Below are positions 13,554 to 24,894 of a DNA stretch of 64,000 bases, one piece after another; the first letter of the stretch is position 1, and every line of letters starts with the position of its first letter. The notes beneath the pieces were generated by a model. That model worked only from the letters and a program-made list of their open reading frames with translations. It was not told the DNA's origin and ran no database searches. Source of the DNA: Manduca sexta (lineage: Eukaryota; Arthropoda; Insecta; Lepidoptera; Sphingidae); NCBI RefSeq assembly GCF_014839805.1, contig NC_051141.1, positions 10,672,777 to 10,736,776 of the forward strand, read 5' to 3'. A program made the position numbers and the translations under genes.

Positions 13554-13676
13554 TTGGTTGTAGGAGTCCAACAACAGGAGTGGCGATGTAGTGCTGGACT
13601 CACCATTCGAATGAAGTTTTATTTTCTTTATCAATTCACTGTAAGCGGAACACCAATTCGGATAGACTGTACATAA
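13554..13676. repeat. local dispersed repeat B (GTAGGAGTCC plus GCTGGACTCACC modules)
   Basis: Contains ATTTTGGTTGTAGGAGTCC followed by GTGCTGGACTCACC, a TTTATTTTCTTT block and GTAAGCGGAACACCAATTCG. The second module recurs at 15607-15704 and 16211-16322; the first recurs at 14228-14270 and 15772-15805. Probably pieces of one repeat family inserted several times within 3 kb. Confidence 0.6.
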
Positions 13677-14227
13677 CAAATACTATATAACATACATATA
13701 CTAGACATAACTAATGATATACTTTACTCATACTATTGTAATGAATATGACTTTTAAATTGAGCTCACTGTTAACAATAGACCTATTGCAAATATTAGTA
13801 GAGGGGAAATTATAATAGTTGTACGTAGTAATAGTAGAGCCGTAGCCAAGATACCGTTCTATAATCGTTAATACTAATAGAAAACAAAAAAACCTATGGA
13901 AATGACGTATCGTTAAATCTATCTCTAGGTTGTCATTCTAATATATAACGTTAGTGAAAACGATTATAAAAAGAAATCTTGGCCACGGCCTCTCAAGAAA
14001 TAATTAACCTAAATGAATACTTAATCACGTCTCGTATTGACTCCATGTATGTAGTCGTGGAGAAACATTTATATATAATTTTAACTTGAATTAATAGCAA
14101 ATAATAAATCGTAAACGTAAAACCTATTCGATATAATTGTACAGAGAAAATATATAACAATAGAATACATAATACTAAATGTATAACGGTTTACATCATT
14201 GTAACATAACGAAAGTAGAATAAGTAC
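13677..14227. other. AT-rich intergenic DNA between repeat B modules
   Basis: No gene seen. It is very AT-rich and may be internal sequence of the repeat B family, because similar AT-rich spacers link its modules at 15705-15771. Confidence 0.3.
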
Positions 14228-14280
14228 ATAGATGTTTTGGTTGTAGGAGTCCGGCATTGGGCGCATGCTTTTCCATCCAA
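14228..14280. repeat. repeat B, first module
   Basis: Carries ATGTTTTGGTTGTAGGAGTC and CGGCATTGGGCGCATGC, matching the first module at 13554 and at 15772. Confidence 0.55.
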
Positions 14281-14587
14281 AGCTGTATGCTACATATCCT
14301 GTGTAGAGTAGTCTTCATTCACCAGACACTTCGGAATGAGAGATGCTAATGAGAGGAGTCTCACATTGGCAAATTGCGAGGCAATTATCAGCGAACTCGA
14401 CGCGAATTAGTAGCGAACTCGCTGCGCTATCACCTGCCTACGCAATCACTCGCAATTCGCAAGTGTCATAAAGCTGTAGACCGAACATAATGAGCCTTTT
14501 CAGGAAGAACACCATAACTGACTTTTGCACTTTGTACCAGAGCGACTTTTTTGCCAATTAATTTCAATAATATTTATAATATATTAG

Positions 14588-14725
14588 CCTTTGCACACGG
14601 CTCGCCCGAGTAAAAGTTTGTCGGGATTAACAATAGCTAATGCTCTTATGGTTTAAGATGGCACTAAATTTCAGTAAAATCAGTTCAGTGGATTGGCCGT
14701 GAAAACGTAATAGACAGACACACAC
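14588..14725 (-). mobile_element. fragment of the GCGGGCGAAGCC-end repeat
   Basis: Reads as the reverse complement of the conserved end (GCCTTTGCACACGGCTCGCC), followed by a CAGTTCAGTGGATTGGCCGT block found in related fragments. Truncated and directly abutted by the repeat at 14729. Confidence 0.5.
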
Positions 14726-14728
14726 ACA

Positions 14729-15036
14729 CTGGTGGTAGGTCTCTAAATTGTCAGAGTCCGCCTGGGTAGGTACCACCGCAATGTCTATTTCTGCCACCAA
14801 GCACCAGTGTGTAGTCATTGTTGTGTTCCGGTTTGAAGGGCATTGTAGCCAGTGTAATTACTGGACATAATAAGAGACTTCATATCTCTTGTCTCAGGAT
14901 GGCGAGTACAATGGAATACCAAATAATACTTTTTAATTCAAGGTGTTGGATGATGTTTGTACTATTTATGGACGGTCTTAGGGCATACCATCAGGCGGAC
15001 GGCAAGCTCGTGTCGTCATTAAAAGCAAAACCACAG
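14729..15036 (+). mobile_element. LINE-tail/SINE-like repeat (GGTGGTAGGTCTCT family), best preserved copy
   Basis: Begins CTGGTGGTAGGTCTCTAAAT and continues through TAGGTACCACCGCAATGTCT, GTGTTCCGGTTTGAAGGGCA, CATTGTAGCCAGTGTAATTA, GTCTCAGGATGGCGAG, TTCAAGGTGTTGGATGATGT and CATACCATCAGGCGGACGGC, then CTCGTGTCGTC. It serves as the reference for copies at 3191, 12020, 15404, 15949 and 50191. The open frame at 14818-15105 is fortuitous. Confidence 0.8.
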
Positions 15037-15403
15037 AGCTGCATAATATATATTTATAACATAAGTATAAATAGATGGATTCGCAATCTTTTGGCAGAAA
15101 AATAATCATTCTATAGAAAAATTGGAAATTGCCATAAACATTTTAAAATTTATTTAAAGAAGAAAGTGGTCTTAGCAAAAAGTGCGAAATGTCGGTTGCG
15201 ATATTCATTCTGATTAAAAATTAGTAAAAAGTAGGTATTTGAGTTTTTTTTATAATCATTAAAAATTGTAACCAAAATATTTTGTCTGCTAATAGAAGCA
15301 CATCAAAAATTTTGTAAAATTCTTTTTCATCGATTATTGTCAACGCGTGCAGTATGAGACTGAAAATACATTTAGAAAATGTGTTAATTTGAAATATAGC
15401 TAA

Positions 15404-15537
15404 AGTCTCAACATGGTGAGAGCAGTGTCACGCAGTACTTTGTAATACAGAGTTCTATAGTGCTCCGTGTTTGAGTAATCGTGAAACTTAATACCAGCCA
15501 AGGGTTTCCTCGTCTCATCATTCATTCATATTTGAAA
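15404..15537 (+). mobile_element. 3' fragment of the GGTGGTAGGTCTCT family
   Basis: Only the 3' third is present: GTCTCAACATGGTGAGAGCA, the CAGTACTTTGTAATACAGAG block and the CCTCGTCTCATCATTCATTC end. Confidence 0.6.
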
Positions 15538-15606
15538 AATTATAAAAGGAAGATCTACATAATGTATCAACTTCTTATCTTTTATTCCGAAACAGGATCA
15601 ATAGGG

Positions 15607-15805
15607 CTGGACTCACCTTTATGGACTTTTATTTTCTTTCTGGCAATTGACAACAGTTGCCCTGTAAGCAGAACACCAATTCGAATAGTCTGTACAGATA
15701 TAAATATAATAGATATAATACTAATGATGAAACATAATCCAATGTTAAAAATTAATAATGTATAATATTCGTATTTGTTTGTAGGAGTTCAGCATTGGCT
15801 GCAGT
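15607..15805. repeat. repeat B, second module, AT-rich spacer, then first module
   Basis: GGGCTGGACTCACC, TTTATTTTCTTTCTGGCAAT, CCCTGTAAGCAGAACACCAA, an AT-rich spacer, and then TTTGTTTGTAGGAGTTCAGC. Shows the two modules linked in the opposite order from 13554-13676. Confidence 0.6.
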
Positions 15806-15948
15806 CTGCATCAATGTATAATCAGCCTCAAATTAATATACACGCGAAAAAATCACTGAATGTATGAATTACAAAGTACCTAATTTAATACGTGGAACGT
15901 ATGCTAGTCGTTGACACACAACACACACACTATACTAGACTCTCTTTG

Positions 15949-15996
15949 CTGGTGGTTGGATATATTTTATATCCGCCTGGATAGATACCACCGTAC
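15949..15996 (+). mobile_element. 5' fragment of the GGTGGTAGGTCTCT family
   Basis: Only the head remains: CTGGTGGTTGGATATA, then CCGCCTGGATAGATACCACC. The following 15997-16207 is unassigned single-copy sequence. Confidence 0.5.
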
Positions 15997-16207
15997 ACAA
16001 GACATGAAAACCTTTCGGGATCAGCCAGTGTATATCCGGTGCCAAAAGGTCGGCATAATTATGTTATCGCGGGGTCATCAGATCTCGTCAGTCGACATTC
16101 TATTGGACCCTAATCCACGTACCCTCGGGTGTAGTGGGTCCATTTTGCCGCACCGTATAAACGTCGACTTGTCAGCCTATACTTTAAATTTGGGGCTGCC
16201 TATACGT

Positions 16208-16322
16208 TCATGCAATGACACAAAAAGCTGGACTCACCTTTATGAAGATTTTTAGGTTTTTCTTGCAATTGGCAACAATTGCCCTGTAAGTGGAACACCA
16301 ATTCGAGTAGATTGTACAGAGA
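16208..16322. repeat. repeat B, second module
   Basis: AAGCTGGACTCACC, a TTTTTCTTGCAATTGGCAAC block and CCCTGTAAGTGGAACACCAA, closely matching 15607-15704. Confidence 0.6.
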
Positions 16323-16396
16323 GATAACAAATATAATAGTGATAGAACCGAGAACATATAATCGATAATTAAGAAATATTATAAAATAGTTCAATA

Positions 16397-16606
16397 GAGG
16401 TAAAACGGGGTGAATAGGAACTAAGAGGGTAAAAAAGGCCGAAATTATTACTACGTAATCCAATTTTACCGTAAACTAAATCGTCATTGTTGATGACTGC
16501 GTAGAATATTTATTATCACATAGATTCCAGTTAAGTAAATTCTAGTTATCATTTAGATTTCAATTTTGTTCTTTTTCACCTCGCTAAAATCTATTCATCC
16601 CGTATG
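16397..16606. mobile_element. MITE with ~45-bp imperfect terminal inverted repeats
   Basis: The left end has ACGGGGTGAATAGG, then GAGGGTAAAAAAGG. The right end is the inverse: TTCTTTTTCACCTCGC, then CTATTCATCCCGT at 16591-16604. Length about 210 bp, AT-rich centre, no coding capacity. Confidence 0.6.
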
Positions 16607-18486
16607 TATTACAAACCCAAATATAAATGATAGTCAGGCGCGAAAAGTTTTCTGGGATTCATCCGGCAGTGGAACAAAATAACCGGTTTGCAGTCATAGC
16701 AATGTTTCATTCACTTGCTCGTTCGATGATCATCATGATGTGGACTGTGGTACGAAATTATTGTGGTATTGATTGTAAGTTAGGGATGGAAGTTCATCAT
16801 AATTATATAAGTAAATATTTAATTATAATTTTTTTCAGCATAATATGTATATTTCTATCCTTCATATACCTACTTTGTATACGGAGTGGATTTTCGAGAT
16901 GAGGCAGTAAGGGCAGTTACCTTAACCACTGCAGCTAGAAGAAATCTTTTAAAGAGTCTAATCATACTTTTTGAAGAAATTAAAATTTATATCCATAGAT
17001 TTTGAAAATTGGGCAACCTATGTATAGGTATAAAGTTTTTTTTATGTGCTAATGTTGTTACACGGATCAATAGACTCTATGAGACTATTAGAAGTTCGAT
17101 TGCCTTTTAAGGTTAGGAACTGCAAAAAATCTTTCACCGTACATTTTGTGGAAAAACACGCCATCGATTCACTTTTAAACATAACAAAAATTAGTGCCGC
17201 TTAATGGCCTCGCTGCCCCATCTCAAAATTCCACCCACATATAATATCTAAGCTTAGAAATTCCTATTTTCAGGTAGTAGTTTTAATATTAAGTACCAGT
17301 AGTACTTATGTCTTGGAAGTATTGTGTGATAGCCAAGTGGCTATAAACTGTTTGTACCTAATAATGTACGTGTTCTTACGAGGTTCTATTTAAATCTGTT
17401 GTAAATATATAATACTGTGTAAAAATATGTATTTGGTGTTTAGATTTGCAAAGCTAAAATCTAGATACATAGGTTTCCAATCTATTTATTACAGCCAAAG
17501 TGAATAATTTAATATTATAATAAGTTTTAGTTATCCAATATATAAAATATTAATGGAATTAAGACAAAAGGATTATTGTGTTGAAATTAATTATCATGTT
17601 TTGTAGATATTACTTATAGGTAAGCTAGAGTAAGGCTTGGTCAATGTAATAAAATAAAACAAAATTAATTGACACAAAAAAATTACATGTTGCCTTTTCA
17701 AATTCTAATAAATTAACTTACCGTTCAAAATACGGCAACACAACCTTTAATTTTAAATTTGTGATACATGCTCTGTTAAATTAAGAGCATAATATGATTA
17801 GTCATGCAGTTAGGCCATCTCGGAGTGCATGGCAAGGCGTTGCAAGATGTGCATAATGTACATGTGAGCGTCCTGGCTTCACGCCACTCCAACAATGCTT
17901 TACTTTAAGGGTGGCATTAAAGTTTAGGCGTAATAAGTCTGTTAGCCCGACATAAACGTTCCATCGTCCACCCTTGGGGCTACGGTTGTAGCGATAATGC
18001 TTTTACTGGCGACAAAAAGTTTAGGTCGAGTTATTAATAATGTGGTTTGATTCGCGCCGCGTCGAGTAGTGCGGGTGGTTAGTTTCGCTGTTGCAGCGTG
18101 TTAACTCATCTCTCTACATTAATTAACGCTAACTTTATGTATGAGTATGTCATGTCCTAGCGATAGACGTATCGTTATGATTGTTGTACCTTTACATTTT
18201 TTAGTTGTTCCTATTAGCGTTAATAATGGAAGTAGAGTGGCGTCTTGGCTACGGACTCTGTCATTTTAATGATACGCTACTGAGATGGATGGCAATTTGG
18301 GTTAGTCTCACGTTACGCTGAGAGAGTCCTACGAATATAGGATCTCAAAACACTAACAAATTTTGTTTTATATCATTACTCTGACCAATTCTTACAAGAT
18401 TATAAATAAAATCTGGATAAAGTACGTAATTTATCGCATTGTGTACACACTGTAGTCAATAGTCATATTATGAAATATCTAGCCAT
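16607..18486. other. intergenic DNA
   Basis: No supported gene. An open frame at 16627-16774 ends in a GTAAGT donor-like site but lacks homology (see rejected items). A less AT-rich patch at about 17806-18130 with several CpG-containing blocks has no long open frame and is unassigned. Confidence 0.35.
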
Positions 18487-18562
18487 TTAACAATATAATA
18501 TAAAATTATTTAACAATTAACATTCTATTAACAATTAACAATATATTAACAATTACCAATAT
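18487..18562. repeat. AACAATTA-type low-complexity tandem
   Basis: Repeated ATTAACAATTAACAAT-like units with variations, directly adjoining the MITE at 18563. Confidence 0.6.
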
Positions 18563-18953
18563 ATAGGGTCATTTTGACATTGCATTACCAAATGAAACCA
18601 TATACTCGTCTTCATCTTTGCTGACATTGTGCCAAAAATCATCCATTAATATTTTCACCAAAAATCCTAGTTTTAGTTTTCTGATTTTTTTATCATTTTG
18701 TAGTTTTATGCGGATATGGTGTGTGTGTGAATGTATTTCTGACTGAATGTATGATGTTGCCACAGTGACGAATTATCTTAGAGAAGTAGTAGTGGCATTA
18801 GGGCACATAAAATTAAAAGTATATTTATTTTGTTCGAAACTTACACGTTTTTTATTTTACATCTACGGCTCAAGTAAGTTACTGTAATGTGTTATTTCCT
18901 AGTAGATAAGTATGTGGTATCATTTAGTAACGCGATCTCAAAATGACCCTGTA
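18563..18953. mobile_element. MITE family M (AGGGTCATTTTGACAT termini), copy 1
   Basis: The left end TAGGGTCATTTTGACATTGC and the right end CGATCTCAAAATGACCCT are inverted repeats of about 40 bp. The interior has CATTGTGCCAAAAATCATCC, GATGTTGCCACAGTGACGAA and GTAGTAGTGGCATTAGGG blocks shared with 48013-48368 and, inverted, with 62453-62936. No transposase remnant was seen. The ORF at 18569-18763 (-) is incidental. Confidence 0.8.
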
Positions 18954-19726
18954 TATTATAATGCTATGTAATGACACACATTGTCTGTTGCTAATTTTTC
19001 ATAGAATATTAAGCTATTTATAGTAGCGTATGTGGATTGGTACGTAATAGAACATATTTTATGTTAGTGAATTTTCATAAAAAATATTAGTATTTCGTAT
19101 CAGTGATAGTTTCGCTTATGTTCTTATTTTGGTCGGTTGTTTCAAGAAAGTTATCTGGTCAGACACTCTGTATATAATTTTATGATTAAGTAATATTGTA
19201 TTAACATGAATATAATATGCTACGTAGATACTAAGTATAAATGTTAATAAAGCTATCACTTCTTAAATAATATATTATTTAAGTACAGGGAATAGTGGTT
19301 TATGATAAACTTAGGGGTATAATTATAAATTTATTTTGAATCGCTTCTAAAAGTCGGCGTAGACGACCCTCATGTCTCTTTTTTTTATCACATTACTACC
19401 TACATTTCCTATACATAGATAATTAACTCAGTCGACTTGTTTCCTCTCGTTTATATAAAATAAATTCAAAATTGTACCTCAAAACTCTTCATTTTTTAAT
19501 GTAGATAGAATCTCGCCTGCCTTGTACCTACCATTTTCTACTACATAATATGAGTATGTGTTACCGTAATATAGGTACCACAATGACTCTGCATAATTAT
19601 AATTAGTAATAAATAGTAACACAACTTAAAATAGTATTTAGAATATTTATATAAACAAAGTTTAATATATTTTCAACGGCCGATGCCATTTCGAACAACC
19701 TTATTTCATCAGAGTTTATTTTTAAC
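18954..19726. other. AT-rich intergenic DNA
   Basis: No gene or recognisable element seen. Confidence 0.35.
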
Positions 19727-19770
19727 CGACTTCAAAAAAGGAGGAGGTTCTCAATTCGATTGTATTTTTT
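19727..19770. repeat. AACCGACTTCAAAAAAGGAG repeat fragment
   Basis: TTAACCGACTTCAAAAAAGG followed by AGGAGGTTCTCAATTCGATT and a T-run. I recognise this motif as very frequent in lepidopteran genomes. Its element class is not clear from this fragment. Confidence 0.5.
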
Positions 19771-20612
19771 TTTCTTTTGTGTGTTTGTTATCAGTGATTA
19801 TATTGACACTGTATACATATCTAAATTGTAATACTATAAATATATAAGCATTTTAGGAGTTATAGTGTAATATAACATTCAATGCTATAATATTCCAAAT
19901 GATTTTCGGTAATGAATGAACACTTACATCATTTGTGCCAACGCACCTAGTCTTATCTGTCCATATTATTCGCATTAAACGGTGAGAAGATATTATATTA
20001 AGAGATAAATTCAGCCTCTGTACATTTTTATTTTACCACCTTTTGTTAATATTAACTTTTCTCATAAATTCGCCCGAAACCTTGTCTCGTGTAGGTTTTG
20101 ACTCAGTGAAAAAACCTTTCGTCCTTGGAACTCTAAAAGTTCGCTTAGAGTGTCTCTGTCTTGCTACAAGACCTGCTTCAATTGCTAACATAATACAGGA
20201 GTCAACTAATATTGTGTATTTTACTCGCTTCGAATTCGTACAATTAAACGCTGTATTTAATTACATTGCCTTCTGCTTTTAAAGCTAAATCTTATAACCT
20301 CTTCTCCGTAGTCGTGCAGAAGTTGTAATTGCGGTCGCTCTTGATTGCTCTCGGTGTTATTTTTGTGATTACTAAGTAGTCTCTGATTGTTAGTCGAGCT
20401 TTGGTAGACGACTTTAGTTACAGTTTTCTGGAGTTATGATAATCGTGCATATAACCGTAGTATGGAAGTAAATGTTTTTTGTTTCGTAGTATGATTCTTT
20501 CGTATTTTTAGAGTGTGCTTGAGCGAAAATGAAGTCTCGGAAAGCGTTTTGATGAAACAAATAATTATAAAGTAATTATAATATTTTCGTTTTATATAAT
20601 TTTTAATTTTAC
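19771..20612. other. intergenic DNA with a short open patch
   Basis: The patch at 20043-20282 is open on the plus strand and less AT-rich (blocks such as CCTTGTCTCGTGTAGG), but shows no recognisable domain or splice sites. It may be a decayed transposon segment. Confidence 0.3.
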
Positions 20613-20671
20613 CTCATTAGAATAGCCTCTTTTCAAATAATAAATTTGAAAAAAAAGGGTATTCTAATGAG
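20613..20671. repeat. hairpin with 26-28 nt arms
   Basis: CTCATTAGAATAGCC at 20613 pairs with the inverse ending TATTCTAATGAG at 20671. An A/T-rich inner stem (TTTTCAAAT / ATTTGAAAA) closes a short loop. About 24 paired positions with a 2-nt length difference. Could be a miniature fold-back element or a transcribed hairpin. Confidence 0.55.
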
Positions 20672-21180
20672 TTTATATTCATCGATAAAAGTTGTTATAA
20701 GAAGATACATTTTTTGCCTTGTTTTTGCATCTATTCTATAATTTTAATATAATTCGAAGCAGTATTTCTTTAGAAAAAAATATAACATAGTGTTTGCTCG
20801 CGTAATAGTATAATATTTTACCCCGAAATAGTTCAGCGTCTCGGGGATTTAAAAGGCTATTCGTTGATAAAGGAGTTGTTGCTTTCTCTGTTTTCCAAAT
20901 TTTAACCAAATGTATTCAGAGGTTTAAGGGTTTACTTCTAAATATTTAAACATGTTCACAAATTTATATTTATAATATTATTTAGGGGTAAGGTATAATA
21001 GTTTGTGAAAATGTCATTAACCAACGCATATATGTATAACTAAGTGGCTATCGATGTAGACTCAAATAAGTACATATAGATGTCCTAGATTCAACAACAA
21101 GGTACTTGTAAAGTCGAAAATACGTAAAGAGAAACTCTTACTCTTATATAAGATTTTTATACAGGAACTGTGAACAAGTA
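20672..21180. other. AT-rich intergenic DNA
   Basis: No gene or element recognised. Confidence 0.35.
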
Positions 21181-21441
21181 CCCCCTTATTCATAAACGTT
21201 TTTTATCTAAGGACGGAGTAAAGCTGTGATAACAAGCCTGTTTCTCAGTGCCCAACGGCACTGAGACATAAACATAGGGCCGTTGTGATTGGTTATTATT
21301 GTTGTATTTCAATATTAGCCAATCACAACGGCCCTACGTCTACGCACTGCGAAGACTGTCATGCCGTCAGCACTGAGAAACAGACTTGTTATCACAGCCT
21401 TACTCGGTCGTTAGATAAAAAACGTCTATGAATAAGGGGGG
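21181..21441. mobile_element. 261-bp near-palindromic MITE (CCCCCTTATTCATAAACG termini)
   Basis: Left CCCCCTTATTCATAAACGTT, then TTTTATCTAA, GTAAAGCTGTGATAACAAGC and GTTTCTCAGTGC. The right end is their inverse to GAATAAGGGGGG, giving about 70-bp arms with few mismatches. A second nested inverted repeat, AGGGCCGTTGTGATTGG, lies at 21281-21297 against 21317-21333. Nearly the whole element can fold on itself. No coding capacity. Confidence 0.88.
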
Positions 21442-23626
21442 TCGTATTTCATAAAATAAGATGGTTCTCACAAAATCTCGAAATTTATTTCCTGAGTCAT
21501 AGGTGCCCAGTCATATGTATTTTATTAACGATGTAAGATTTTTATTTTATTTAAAATTATTTAATTTGTATTGTATCAGGAACAAAATTGATATTGTCAC
21601 GGATAAAGAAACGCGATCATTGCACATAATAACATCTCACCTTGTTCCAAGGGCTAAAAAGTAAATAAAAATGTTGTTTATCTCGAATATAAGAATATTT
21701 CAATTAGTTTAATATCACATATATTCAAAAATAGGCTAATATTTTTATCGCACTGCGGCGAATATGTAAACCAAGAAAATAATTTATCATATTATTAAAC
21801 CAAAAACGATTTGTGATAGCTTTCCGTACAACAATAAATAGAAACATTGGTGTCCACACCTATAAAAAGGCTTTCTTCAGTAAAACTTTTGTTTCCTGTT
21901 AAATAAATAATTTTTCAGCACAAAAATATAATTATAAAATGAATTAGAAATTTCGAGATTCATAAGAGTATCGCCAATTCCATTTTTTTTGTATTTAAAT
22001 TCTCCGGAAGATAGTGAGTCTTTATACGTAAGCAAAAAGGTTGTATTAAGCGCACTTCAAAAATACGGTTTGACTCAACAATATTTAAAATTTTAGGCTC
22101 TACATTATCCATTTTACGTGAAGTTTTATTAAATTAAAACTTGACTTTTTTAAACAACCGTTTATATCGAGAAACTTTATCGATGTCATAGAATAAATTT
22201 GCGTTCACTATCTGTATCACACTTTCATGGTTTTTTATAAAGCTCTATAGATATTAAATTATGCACAAAGGCGCATAACTTTTACGTGAATTTTCATAGG
22301 TGGCATCAAAATTAAAAGTTATTGCATTTATAAACCTGCATGAAAATGCTTAAAACCACTGACGTTTTTCGAAACAATAGCATGCAAATTCGAAGATAAA
22401 ATATTTCTGTAAAATAAAAAATACTAGTTACAAGTATGATGGGTACTCAAATATGTAAATAAACAATCTGATTTATATTATATAAACTGATTTTACTATT
22501 TTCAGTTACCACGCTAAACACGAATATACCGTTTTAGGTAACTGTTAATTCTAGCCCGAAGTTAGCAAATACACTTCCGGCCACAAATGTATCAGAAGCT
22601 AACTACGCGAGTTTCAACATTGTTTAATGCGGTTTAATTTTAGTATATTTAGAACTTTAATTTGTAGTAGCTATTAGCTATTAGCACCTATTTGGATTAA
22701 AAATAAATACCTAATATTTAATATATACCTATCTTGTAATGTGCACTAATTCTGAATGTACTCATGTTCACGTAATAAATAAAGTTTGGCAATTAAGTAT
22801 GTTGTTTTTATTAATTTCCCTGTTTGATAATGTTTTTCACGTCAGTTATTGTATTTTTAGCGACTGTAATGTTAAATAAAGCTGCCTCCTTTTGCAATAA
22901 TTACTTAGGCCGATCCTCTACAGTTTCAAAAACACTCTTCGGCTGTGAGCTAACCAATAACCATTGAAAATGTATTGTATGTATTGTAGTAGGAATTTTA
23001 GTCGCCGATGGCTTATTCGATTTATAGCTTTCATTTTGATGTTGTGACTGAAAATCGCATGTTATATAAATGCATTCGTAGAAATATTGCACAAAATTTA
23101 TGCGAACTGACAAGTTATTTCTGAATTCAACATGAGAGTTAGTCGGGCACATATTAAATTTACCTTTCCTATAGCTGATCACCTTTTTTCGCCAGGTTTT
23201 TCATTGATTGGTAAATAAATAAAGAAATGTACCTATGATTACCTTTTTTGTAGTTAAGACGCTTGAGAGATGGTATATAATGACTTTCACATTAGCTGTT
23301 ACTTTCAGAGTTCATGAAGACTGGATGTTTAATAACGACAATTATAACATCACATACACGTATAAAGTGGAATAATTCCCGATATGGGTGCGTTAACGCG
23401 ATGTCGAAACGTTAGCTATTAGCATAACGACCAGCTAACGACACTGAACACATGACGGGACCTTTCTCGATAACGTAAGTACGCACATGTGATCCTGACT
23501 GCATTATAATCGTTCAGCCGTAGATGGCATTGGTATGTTTAATTTTATTTTTATTATCATTGTGGTATCGTTCGGTTAAGAGTAAGTCGTTAAAAGCAAA
23601 TAATGTAGGTATAATTAATAACTAAA
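21442..23626. other. AT-rich intergenic DNA
   Basis: No gene seen. A frame on the minus strand at 22901-23182 is AT-rich and shows no domain. A CpG-containing patch at about 23370-23520 is unassigned. Confidence 0.35.
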
Positions 23627-23710
23627 CTAGCTTTTGTCTGCGGTTGCGACCGTGTATCAAAGATTTTCCGGAATATTTTCCCGGGATAAAAAGTAGCCAG
23701 TAGCACTCAA
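23627..23710 (-). mobile_element. fragment of the GCGGGCGAAGCC-end repeat
   Basis: CTAGCTTTTGTCTGCGGTTG followed by the TTTTCCCGGGATAAAAAGTA block, which recurs in the fragment at 63463-63660. Confidence 0.55.
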
Positions 23711-24010
23711 TAGTTATGTAGTATTGGTGAAAAATCAATAAAAATAATAAAATCATAGCAAATCGCGTAAGAGCTCCTTACGTAAGCAACCAGAGTATTA
23801 ATACTCAATAAGCAAAGTAAACAAATTAAGTACTACTTAGTTGTAAGTAATGGAATCACTTTCGCGTAACTAAAATGAACTTTGACATCGTTTCTATTTA
23901 TTCACGAATTTCATTCACTGATGTATTTAGTAAGTTAGGAGCTGATTTTTAGCTTTGAATAAGCTATAAGCATATGTAGCTTATTCAAGGGTATGTATAT
24001 ACACTACTAA

Positions 24011-24386
24011 TAGTGATGTGCCGGATATCCGTATTTGATTGGTATGAACGGATATCTGAGAGGAAAGAAAGATCCGTACCCGTTATTTTTATGGCGGATT
24101 TTTTACCGTTTTCATGTTCAACCCATAGGTAGATGAAGTTATATTATAGGTAATTAGGTAGCAGTGAAAAGCTATTGAATTCTTTTCTGATTACTATTTA
24201 TTTCTTACAATAAAAATTTTTATCGTAGCGAGCAACCATACAAATACCACACCGACATCGATTGAGTAATAAAGAGGTTTCTTATCTATATCCGTATATA
24301 CGGATCATGATACCAATTACCCGTATTCAGAATCAGATCCGTATCCGCCCGCGAATATCCTTCGCTGACCATCCAGCACATCCCTA
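24011..24386. mobile_element. non-autonomous hAT-like element
   Basis: The left terminus TAGTGATGTGCCGG and the right terminus CCAGCACATCCCTA are inverted repeats of the TAGGGATGTGC type known from hAT elements. The interior is rich in palindromic GGATATCCG, ACGGATATC and TATATCCGTATATACGGAT motifs, as in hAT subterminal regions. An 8-bp target duplication is not clear (4 of 8 match), so the copy is probably old. About 376 bp, no transposase. Confidence 0.65.
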
Positions 24387-24894
24387 ACACATATAAAATT
24401 AAAAATTGTTGCTATATACAATTTTTTCCTCGTCAGATAACATTTTTTTACCGAAAAAGGTTTAACCTACTGAATTTAAATTAAAACAAATTGATGCTTT
24501 GTACAAATGTTATTTTTAATTCGTTTAGGTTGTACTTTATCCTATGCATAAATTTTATGTGACGATTGAAAAATCAGCTATTAAGAAACGGTCATGTGTC
24601 ACTGTCACTGTCAAATAATTAGCAACCTGCAGAAATATCAATAATCGAATGCAAATTAGTCTAAATTAAGAATAGCACAATGGCATATTGACCGCAGCAT
24701 ACTTAACAATGCAACCGATGAAACGCGACCTACTTCATCACTATTCTCGTCACTTAAAGTAATTCTGAAATAGAAAATAAAATAACTTTTCTGGATACAT
24801 ATTTTTATTGTTTAAGATTTTGCGTTTATTTGTTGTTACTTTTAGATACTTTTTGATATATGCGTTAAATATTAGGACGCCTTTGAAGTAAATA
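24387..24894. other. AT-rich intergenic DNA
   Basis: No gene or further element recognised between the hAT-like element and family N copy 1. Confidence 0.35.

Noticed and set aside
14818..15105. 95-codon plus-strand ORF
   Set aside because: Lies inside a non-coding LINE-tail/SINE-like repeat whose other copies are not open.
16627..16774. Open frame followed by a GTAAGT donor and a TTTTTTCAG acceptor 64 bp later
   Set aside because: Splicing leads straight into a stop (TCA TAA) and the product has no recognisable feature; chance splice-like motifs are common in AT-rich DNA.
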